DNA of 14,180 nt from Candidatus Delongbacteria bacterium (GTDB lineage: Bacteria; JAGOEH01), in assembly GCA_017997825.1 (NCBI GenBank), contig JAGOEH010000077.1:1-14180 (forward strand), read 5' to 3'. Under the pieces are notes generated by a model. It was not told the DNA's origin, searched no databases, and saw nothing but the letters and a program-made list of their open reading frames with translations. How positions within the stretch are numbered: the stretch's first letter is position 1; each line of letters opens with the position of its first letter. Position numbers and translations under genes: made by a program. This document shows, one piece after another, positions 1 through 5,453 of the stretch.

Positions 1-187
1 GCAGAATATAGTATACCTCAGAGGTTTTCAGGCTGTGCCGATAAGATTTCAACCCCGGCTTGACAATAGCATGAGCCAGACTGTATCGGAACTCCAACTT
101 CTCATTGGGTCCATTCAACAGCTCACGCAAAATGGTATTGTCACCGGCCACAAACTCGGCACATTCCTTCAGATCCTTGATCAGCAT
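1..187 (-). CDS. cupin-domain protein, N-terminal part (cut by window edge)
   Basis: The frame starts at an ATG at 185-187 and runs off the left edge after 62 residues, so only the N-terminus is seen. It begins MLIKDLKECAEFVAGDNTIL and continues with LRELLNG, RYSLAHAIVKPG, SYRHSLKTSEVYYIL. The pattern 'SLAHA.VKPG...RHSLKTSEVYYIL' is typical of small single-domain cupins, where the first cupin motif G(x)5HxH(x)3-4E carries metal-binding residues; here H in 'RHSLKTSEVYYIL' and the following E fit that motif. The start is supported by an AAGGAG ribosome site 7 bases upstream (minus strand). Members of this family bind a metal in a small beta-barrel and serve as isomerases, dioxygenases or sugar/ligand binders, so no specific reaction can be named. 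The gene has its own probable promoter and lies past the terminator of the barrel gene. Confidence 0.8.
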   Translation of the reverse strand, partial: MLIKDLKECAEFVAGDNTILRELLNGPNEKLEFRYSLAHAIVKPGLKSYRHSLKTSEVYYIL

Positions 188-221
188 CGCTCAACTCCTT
201 TCACCGGATAACGACTTCCAA

Positions 222-282
222 GCCGGAAAATTCCAGCATCGGAAATCCCACCGGCTGTAAACCACAATCAATCCGACAGCCG
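222..282 (-). repeat. two inverted repeats in the cupin gene leader
   Basis: The probable 5' leader of the cupin mRNA contains a perfect 7-bp inverted repeat (CGGCTGT at 252-258, ACAGCCG at 276-282, 17-base loop) placed right where transcription should begin. A second near-perfect repeat follows (222-228 with 231-237, one G-T pair, loop of only two bases). Both could fold in the transcript or bind a dimeric protein on DNA. Whether they do is inference. Confidence 0.45.
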
Positions 283-287
283 AATAT

Positions 288-317
288 TTTATACACTACA
301 ATAAAGGCTTCGGTCAT
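288..317 (-). promoter_or_regulatory. probable promoter of the cupin gene
   Basis: On the minus strand ATGACC (312-317) is followed after 18 bases by TATAAA (288-293). The -35 matches four of six consensus positions and the -10 five of six. The predicted start of transcription is near 281, leaving a leader of about 94 bases. The match is moderate. Confidence 0.45.
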
Positions 318-390
318 CTCCGAGTCTGCATGGACCCTTTATATTCATGCATACCATGACATAATCCAGTCAGACAATACCGAATTGATT

Positions 391-421
391 AAAAGCGGGA
401 GAGATCATTCGCCCGCTTTTT
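391..421. terminator. bidirectional hairpin terminator after the barrel gene
   Basis: AAAAGCGGG (391-399) pairs perfectly with CCCGCTTTT (412-420) around a 12-base loop, with an extra T at 421. The GC-rich core flanked by A and T runs works in both directions. It lies 32 bases past the stop codon of the minus-strand barrel gene and upstream of the cupin promoter, so its main job is probably to end the barrel (or tRNA-barrel) transcript. Confidence 0.8.
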
Positions 422-452
422 GCGATCGATATTACCTATAATTTCATCTTAA

Positions 453-1010
453 TCAGGGAATCAGATAATAGTTGACCCGGATTCCGGTATTGAACAATGT
501 TTCCTCGGTATTCACCTGATAATTCCGTTTGGTATACTCCACGAAGGGTTCCAGTGCCACTTCACGGGTCAGAAAATAGTTGATTCCAATGCTGCCGATG
601 AATTCATTGCCTTCCAATTTGCTTTTAAAATCCTTAACGTAAATGCCCTTGGCTCCGATAAAAGGAATAATGGTTTCGGCTTTGAAATAGTAGCGGAATC
701 CCAACCCGAAGGTAAAATCGCGATAGTAGTATTTGCTGACATAAGATGATTTCGGACTGGAATATTCCGACTCGCTGTATTGAAATCCAAGTTGGGCGAT
801 GACCAGAATACGGTCATGAATAAAACAGCCTACCGAGGGATTCAATCCGATTTTCATATACTTGTCGTTATAAAAATCGGTTTTGAATTCGGATGAGCCA
901 TAAAACACTTCACCGCCCAGGGTGAAAACACCCTTTCCCAATGGATTCTCCGCCCGCACGATACCGGATAAAAGAATCAGGCAAATCACTGCATACAGAC
1001 CATAGCGCAT
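453..1010 (-). CDS. secreted outer-membrane beta-barrel-like protein
   Basis: A 185-residue protein with a clear signal peptide (MRYGLYAVICLILLSGIVRA, likely cut after residue 20). The mature part is rich in alternating aromatic and polar residues, such as ILVIAQLGFQYSESEY, RDFTFGLGFRYYF, FIGSIGINYFLT and the final FNTGIRVNYYL. This is the pattern of short amphipathic beta-strands in OmpA-like or Omp_b-brl eight-stranded outer-membrane barrels, and the length fits. The start at 1010 is fixed by a strong AAGGAGG site 6-7 bases upstream. The frame stays open farther upstream into the tRNA-His gene, but that stretch is not coding. No promoter of its own is obvious; the gene follows tRNA-His on the same strand with a 230-base structured gap. 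Its ligand or function is unknown. The barrel assignment rests on composition and pattern, not on a recognised family motif. Confidence 0.75.
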   Translation of the reverse strand: MRYGLYAVICLILLSGIVRAENPLGKGVFTLGGEVFYGSSEFKTDFYNDKYMKIGLNPSVGCFIHDRILVIAQLGFQYSESEYSSPKSSYVSKYYYRDFTFGLGFRYYFKAETIIPFIGAKGIYVKDFKSKLEGNEFIGSIGINYFLTREVALEPFVEYTKRNYQVNTEETLFNTGIRVNYYLIP

Positions 1011-1049
1011 GGTGTTCCTCCTTGGTTTGGTTGACTGCAGCCGGGAGAT

Positions 1050-1148
1050 CCTGTTGATTTGTCCGGAAGGCCGAGTATCGGACCGATCAGACAGACTGAA
1101 GTCGCACAAGACCGGTATTGATCGGTGACAGGCAAAACCATCAACAGG
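1050..1148 (-). repeat. nested inverted repeats upstream of the barrel gene
   Basis: A perfect 9-bp inverted repeat (CCTGTTGAT at 1050-1058, ATCAACAGG at 1140-1148) encloses a perfect 8-bp one (ACCGATCA at 1082-1089, TGATCGGT at 1119-1126). Smaller hairpins sit inside, for example TCAG/CTGA at 1087-1090 and 1096-1099, and GTCCG/CGGAC at 1061-1065 and 1079-1083, which partly competes with the 8-bp stem. On the minus strand this 99-base block ends about 40 bases before the barrel start codon, so it would be part of the leader or a separate small RNA. I do not recognise a known riboswitch class. Confidence 0.5.
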
Positions 1149-1240
1149 CCGGATAGCCAATCGGTTTGTTATTAAACCCATAAATAAATAAAACTGAGCG
1201 GCACAAAGCATAAAATGATGATACAGGCTGAGAGTTATAG

Positions 1241-1316
1241 GGTGGGTAGAGGGACTCGAACCCTCGGCCCCCAGAGCCACAATCTGATGCTCTAACCAAA
1301 CTGAGCTATACCCACC
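1241..1316 (-). tRNA. tRNA-His (anticodon GUG)
   Basis: The minus strand folds as a full cloverleaf. The acceptor arms are GTGGGTA and TACCCAC. The D-arm is TAGCTCAGTTTGGTTAGAGC-like. The anticodon stem TCAGA/TCTGG has loop TTGTGGC with GTG at the anticodon, and the T-arm GAGGG-TTCGAGT-CCCTC is canonical. The extra 5' G (position -1, base 1316) facing C73 (base 1241) is the hallmark of bacterial tRNA-His and is encoded here. The 3' CCA is not encoded (CTA follows C73), so a CCA-adding enzyme is needed. A strong promoter lies just upstream, with predicted transcription start about 7 bases before the mature 5' end. Confidence 0.97.
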
Positions 1317-1329
1317 ATAATGAGTGGCT

Positions 1330-1358
1330 AATATATATTATATCGGATTCAAAGTCAA
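1330..1358 (-). promoter_or_regulatory. tRNA-His promoter
   Basis: Minus strand: TTGACT (1353-1358), a 17-base spacer, TATATT (1330-1335). Five of six bases match consensus in each box at optimal spacing, and the predicted start near 1323 gives a very short 5' leader, as expected for a tRNA gene. An A/T tract (1361-1374) upstream could act as an UP element. Confidence 0.85.
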
Positions 1359-1377
1359 GTCTTTTTTTAGAAAAGCG

Positions 1378-1406
1378 TTGACTTTTAGCGGAATTCAGTG
1401 TATAAT
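1378..1406 (+). promoter_or_regulatory. promoter of the dipeptidase-recO-gph-NlpC operon
   Basis: TTGACT (1378-1383), a 17-base spacer, TATAAT (1401-1406): eleven of twelve consensus bases at ideal spacing, the best sigma70-type promoter in the window. Transcription should start near 1413, giving a leader of about 99 bases before the ATG at 1512. The leader contains CCCGGG at 1430-1435 and again near 1472-1477, which can pair with each other. Confidence 0.87.
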
Positions 1407-1511
1407 GAACACTAAGCTCGACTGGTTGTCCCGGGCTTCTTCAGCGCAGATTATGATGGCGTTTACCATAACCCGGGAAAGGGCCAATCCCTGAAAATCG
1501 AGGAGAATAGA

Positions 1512-2873
1512 ATGGCGACCATTTCATTGGATCCGCAATGGAAAGATAAAGTTTTACAGGAACTGACCGAGTTTTTAAGTATTCAGTCGGTAAGCACCAA
1601 ACCGGAAAACCACCAATCGATTTTGGAGGCGGCGGGATTCCTGATGCTCAAGATCAAGAGCCTGGATTTTGACCGGATTAGACTGGTTCAGACACCCGGC
1701 AATCCGATCATTCTGGCGGAGAAGCGCCGTCATCCGGGACGACCGACGCTGATGATCTATGGGCATTATGATGTTCAGCCGGAGGAGCCATTGGAATTGT
1801 GGACGACCCCTCCGTTTGAAGCCACCATCAAGGGGGATCGCTTATATGCCCGCGGAGCCTCGGACGACAAGGGACAATTATATATTCATTTGGCAGCCGT
1901 CGAGTATTATCAGCAGCGCTGGGGGGATATTCCGCTGAATCTGATTTTACTGTTGGAAGGGGAAGAGGAGATTGGGAGTGTAAATTTGGACGAATTTCTA
2001 AAATCGGGAGAGGAGAAGCTGGATCCGGATTTGATCATTATCAGCGACAGCTCGATGCTGGGAGAGAATCTGCCCAGTATCTGCTGTTCGTTACGGGGAT
2101 TGGCCACCTTCGAGATGCGGATCCGGGGTGCTAATACCGATCTCCATTCGGGAGGATTCGGCGGAGTGGCGCCCAATCCGGCGGAGGTACTTTGTCGGAT
2201 TATCGCTCAACTCAAGGCGGAATCGGGACAGATCATGATTCCGGGCTTTTACGATCAGGTGATGACGTTGTCCCCGGAAGAACGACGCCGGATAGGCGAA
2301 CTTCCGCTCGATGAAGCCGTCATGGCGGCCGAGATCGGCCTGAGCCGGATGGTGGGAGAGCCGGGATATGGAGTTTACGAACGATTATGGTTTCGGCCGA
2401 CCTTCGAAATTAATGGACTATATTCCGGCTACGCGGGCCCCGGTTTCAAAACGGTGCTCCCGGCCGAAGCCGTTTGTAAATTCTCATGCCGCCTGGTTCC
2501 TTACCAGGATCCGGAACTGATTTCGCAACAGATTGTCAGCTATGTACAAAGTCTGATCCCCGACTATGTCACCGGAGAGGTTAAGGCCCTTCATTCCGGA
2601 TCAGCCTATCGGCTGGAACCGGACCATCCTCTTATTCCCCGCTTTACCCAGGCCCTGACCCAGGCTTTCGGCATGGCTCCCTATATGGCCGGGGAGGGCG
2701 GTTCCATACCGATTGTCCATACCTTCAAACAACTCACCGGCAGCGACAGTCTGTTGCTGGGATTCGGTCTGCCCAATGAAAACTCGCATGCACCCAATGA
2801 ATTCATGAGTTTGTCCAATCTGTGGCGGGGAATCGAAACCATGCTGTTGGTTTATCGAAGCTATGCCGAATAA
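1512..2873 (+). CDS. M20-family metallo-dipeptidase
   Basis: A 453-residue cytosolic zinc peptidase of the M20 family (dipeptidase / CNDP-like branch). Seen motifs: YGHYDVQP with metal ligand H85 and D87; GASDDKG with bridging D118; EGEEEIGS with general base E152 and metal ligand E153; a further ligand D179 in IIISDSS; DLHSGGFGG with H211 in the lid/dimerisation domain; NGLYSGYAGPG; EGGSIP; and GFGLPNENSHAPNE with the last ligand H426. All catalytic and metal positions expected for the family are present and the length is typical. AGGAG six bases before the ATG supports the start. It is the first gene of a four-gene operon. Family members hydrolyse dipeptides or related small amides; the exact substrate cannot be read from sequence. 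Sharing an operon with an NlpC/P60 wall peptidase would fit peptide recycling, but that is inference. Confidence 0.93.
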   Translation: MATISLDPQWKDKVLQELTEFLSIQSVSTKPENHQSILEAAGFLMLKIKSLDFDRIRLVQTPGNPIILAEKRRHPGRPTLMIYGHYDVQPEEPLELWTTPPFEATIKGDRLYARGASDDKGQLYIHLAAVEYYQQRWGDIPLNLILLLEGEEEIGSVNLDEFLKSGEEKLDPDLIIISDSSMLGENLPSICCSLRGLATFEMRIRGANTDLHSGGFGGVAPNPAEVLCRIIAQLKAESGQIMIPGFYDQVMTLSPEERRRIGELPLDEAVMAAEIGLSRMVGEPGYGVYERLWFRPTFEINGLYSGYAGPGFKTVLPAEAVCKFSCRLVPYQDPELISQQIVSYVQSLIPDYVTGEVKALHSGSAYRLEPDHPLIPRFTQALTQAFGMAPYMAGEGGSIPIVHTFKQLTGSDSLLLGFGLPNENSHAPNEFMSLSNLWRGIETMLLVYRSYAE

Positions 2874-2879
2874 CCACCT

Positions 2880-3620
2880 ATGCCCTATCTGCGGTCCGAA
2901 GCGATCATTCTGCGATCCACCCATTTTCAGGATACCGGTAAAATCCTGAACTGCCTTACCCGTGATCATGGACTGGTGGCTGTATTGGCTAAAGGAGCCC
3001 GCAGCCCCAAGAGCAAATTCATGGGTAACCTTGAATTATTCTCTCATGTGGAATTGGTGTATGCTTATAAAGAAACCCGACAGATTCAAACCCTGTGTGA
3101 AGTCAACCTCATTGCTTTTCACCAGGGGATACTGATCGATCTGGACAAGCTGGCCCTGGTGGGCCAGATCGGTTGGATTCTCAACCGCTGTCTAATGGAA
3201 TGCAAACCCTTGCCGGAGCTTTTTTCCGAATTACTGAAGGTGATGACCCTGGTGGATTATTGTGAGAATTCATCCCAGCAGGAATTGGCTTATCTCTATT
3301 TTCTGAATGCTTTTTTAAAAACCGGAGGCTGGGGTCTGAATTTTAATCAATGCAGCCGATGCGGAACCCCATTCGGACAGGAAGCGGTGTTGGATTGGAA
3401 CGGTTCAGCGCTTTACTGCATAAAATGCCGGCCTGACCATTACCGATACCGTCGGATCAGTCAGACGGAAATGCAGATCCTGGCCCGGCTGGATATTCCA
3501 TCCATCCTGACTGCCCCGCGGGTTGCTCAGCCGATTTACCTTAGCCTATTGGATATTTTCAGGCAGTTGTATCAGCATCATCTGAACCTGTTAATCTCGA
3601 ATTTTCAGTCCAAGGAGTGA
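2880..3620 (+). CDS. recO: DNA repair protein RecO
   Basis: A 246-residue protein with the RecO layout: an N-terminal OB fold (MPYLRSEAIILRSTHFQDTG, then KILNCLTRDHGLVAVLAKGARSPKS), a helical core, and a zinc-finger insertion with C158-x2-C161 (NQCSRCGTPF) and C180-x2-C183 (LYCIKCRPD). RecO helps load RecA on SSB-coated single-stranded DNA with RecR in the RecFOR gap-repair pathway. Length is normal for the family. Only six bases separate it from the dipeptidase stop codon and no Shine-Dalgarno sequence is visible, so translation probably depends on ribosomes finishing the upstream gene. Its own stop codon directly follows the AAGGAG that serves the next gene. Identification is firm. Confidence 0.93.
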   Translation: MPYLRSEAIILRSTHFQDTGKILNCLTRDHGLVAVLAKGARSPKSKFMGNLELFSHVELVYAYKETRQIQTLCEVNLIAFHQGILIDLDKLALVGQIGWILNRCLMECKPLPELFSELLKVMTLVDYCENSSQQELAYLYFLNAFLKTGGWGLNFNQCSRCGTPFGQEAVLDWNGSALYCIKCRPDHYRYRRISQTEMQILARLDIPSILTAPRVAQPIYLSLLDIFRQLYQHHLNLLISNFQSKE

Positions 3621-3626
3621 TCACGA

Positions 3627-4292
3627 ATGCCCTTCACCAATCTGATATTTGACCTGGATGGAACGCTGCTTCATACCCTGCCGGATCTGGCGGACAGCAT
3701 TAATTATATTCTGACGGATAATGGGTTCAACGCTATCCCGATGGAAGAGATTCAGAACTTTATCGGTGACGGCTCCATCTATCTGGTGAGTCGGGCCATT
3801 AAATCGCAGCAGCCCAGCCTTGATGAATCCTGGATTCGGGACCATCTGCCGTCGATTCATCAGAATTTTTTGGATCATTATCATGCTCACAGCCGGATCA
3901 AAACCCGGCTGTATCCCGGGGTGATTCCGGTCCTGGAACATTTTCATTCCTGCGGCCACACCCTGTTTGTATTGAGCAATAAACCGCATTCGATGACCGT
4001 CGATCTGATTGGGTATTATGGAATCGCCGATTATATCACCGACGCCATGGGGGGAGGGGTAATGCCCTTCAAACCGGATCCGGCCGTCATTTATCACTGG
4101 CGCGATCAGTATCGGCTTGATCTGTCACAAACCGTCATGATCGGGGACGGAATTCCCGATATGGAGATCGCTCAAAGGGCCGATATCGCCGGTATCGCAT
4201 GCCTATATGGTTATACCCGGCCCGAAATCCTGACCGCCTATCATCCTATCCAAAGTATAACCTCATTCGATCAATTACCGAATCTTTTATGA
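3627..4292 (+). CDS. gph: HAD hydrolase, phosphoglycolate phosphatase-like
   Basis: A 221-residue HAD-superfamily phosphatase of the Gph/PGPase type. Motif I is IFDLDGTL (nucleophile D9, acid D11), motif II is LSNK (S117-K119), motif III is the lysine of MPFKPDP (K149), and motif IV is MIGDGIPDMEIA (D174, D178). Residues 15-85 form the helical cap. Such enzymes dephosphorylate 2-phosphoglycolate, made for example when oxidised DNA 3' ends are repaired, or related small phosphates. The start has AAGGAG nine bases upstream, overlapping the recO stop region. Placement after recO fits a DNA-repair by-product role, though HAD cap-type phosphatases are often promiscuous and the substrate is not certain. 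Confidence 0.85.
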   Translation: MPFTNLIFDLDGTLLHTLPDLADSINYILTDNGFNAIPMEEIQNFIGDGSIYLVSRAIKSQQPSLDESWIRDHLPSIHQNFLDHYHAHSRIKTRLYPGVIPVLEHFHSCGHTLFVLSNKPHSMTVDLIGYYGIADYITDAMGGGVMPFKPDPAVIYHWRDQYRLDLSQTVMIGDGIPDMEIAQRADIAGIACLYGYTRPEILTAYHPIQSITSFDQLPNLL

Positions 4293-4319
4293 GACCATCA
4301 AACCACCCCGGGAGGAACC

Positions 4320-5453
4320 ATGAAACGTGTTCTGTTGTGTCTGATAGCTCTGGCCGGCTTGCTGGCCGGTTTATCCGCGCAGGAACTCTCCAGCCATCAG
4401 CAAAAACTGGATGATATCAGACTGAAATACGCACCGGATAAACGGGTCAAAGTATTTACAGTCAAAGCCCAACTCAGCCATGACACCCTGCTGTTTACCG
4501 GGGATACGGACCAGCCGGAAGCGATCCGTCAGATTGAGCTTTATCTGAAATCGCTGACCATTCCCTATACCAACCAGGTCCGGCTTTTGCCGGCCGCGGA
4601 GCTGGGTGACAAGACCTATGGGATAGTCAGCATTTCTTCCGTCACCATTCATGCTCAGCCCGATGTAACCGAGGAATTAACCAACCAGAGCATTCTCGGT
4701 ACCCCGGTTCGGATCCTCAAATCGGACGACGGCTATCTGTTGATTCAAACCCCGGATGAATACATCGGCTGGGCTGAAGCTTCAGTCATTTATCGGGTTA
4801 CTCCGGCCGAATACCGGTCCTACCTGGCATCCAATCTGGTAATGTATACCGGAAAAGTCGGTTGGATCCATCAATCCCCCGATCCCCAATCCCCCCTCCT
4901 GTCGGATATAGTCATGACCAGTCTGCTGACTCCACTGGGAGTGGAAAAAGGATGGACCAAGGTTAAATTTCCGGATGGACGCGTCGGTTATCTTCCCAGC
5001 GGCGAGCTGGTTGATTACCAAAGCTGGAAGAAGCAAATCCGGCCGACCCGGGAACGGGTTATCGATCTGGCCAAACAGTTTATGGGTGTCCCCTATTTAT
5101 GGGGAGGGTGTACCGCTAAAATGCTGGACTGCAGCGGATTAGCCCAGACCTGTTACAAAATGAACAATATCCAATTGCCGCGCGATGCCAGCCAGCAATG
5201 CTTTGTTGGCGACAGTATCCCGATCACCCCCGGGTTGGAGTATGCCAAACCCGCCGACCTGATGTTTTTCGGACGATACGATAGTTTGAGACAGCGTGAA
5301 ATCATTACCCATGTCGGAATCTATCTGGGAAAGCATGCCTTTATTCATGAAGCGACCGATGTCCACATTAATTCTCTTCACCCCGACAGCGCCAATTTTA
5401 GTGAACGCCGTCTGAAACAATTACGCCGGATCCGCCGCATCATTCCGGATTAG
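4320..5453 (+). CDS. secreted NlpC/P60 cell-wall peptidase with SH3-like domains
   Basis: A 377-residue exported protein. Residues 1-20 form a signal peptide (MKRVLLCLIALAGLLAGLSA). Residues 25-100 form a small alpha/beta region of unclear family. Two bacterial SH3-like segments follow (about 103-160 and 172-232, each with the 'G.LL....GWA.A' or 'GW.KV.FPDGR.GYLP' pattern). The C-terminal domain (about 243-377) is NlpC/P60: MGVPYLWGG, LDCSGLAQ with catalytic C271, THVGIYLG with H331, and FIHEA with H343. Such enzymes cleave the D-Glu (or gamma-D-Glu)-diaminopimelate bond of peptidoglycan stem peptides in the periplasm. A GGAGG site just before the ATG supports the start. It is last in its operon, and its stop codon overlaps that of the convergent gene. 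The predicted Cys-His-His set is complete, so it should be active. Confidence 0.9.
   Translation: MKRVLLCLIALAGLLAGLSAQELSSHQQKLDDIRLKYAPDKRVKVFTVKAQLSHDTLLFTGDTDQPEAIRQIELYLKSLTIPYTNQVRLLPAAELGDKTYGIVSISSVTIHAQPDVTEELTNQSILGTPVRILKSDDGYLLIQTPDEYIGWAEASVIYRVTPAEYRSYLASNLVMYTGKVGWIHQSPDPQSPLLSDIVMTSLLTPLGVEKGWTKVKFPDGRVGYLPSGELVDYQSWKKQIRPTRERVIDLAKQFMGVPYLWGGCTAKMLDCSGLAQTCYKMNNIQLPRDASQQCFVGDSIPITPGLEYAKPADLMFFGRYDSLRQREIITHVGIYLGKHAFIHEATDVHINSLHPDSANFSERRLKQLRRIRRIIPD

Noticed and set aside
1011-1280. N-terminal extension of the barrel protein to a start at 1280
   Set aside because: It would read through the tRNA-His gene and precede a clear signal peptide and strong ribosome site at 1010.
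3621-4097. 158-codon minus-strand frame opposite gph
   Set aside because: It is antisense to a gene with all four HAD motifs; the protein has no family features.
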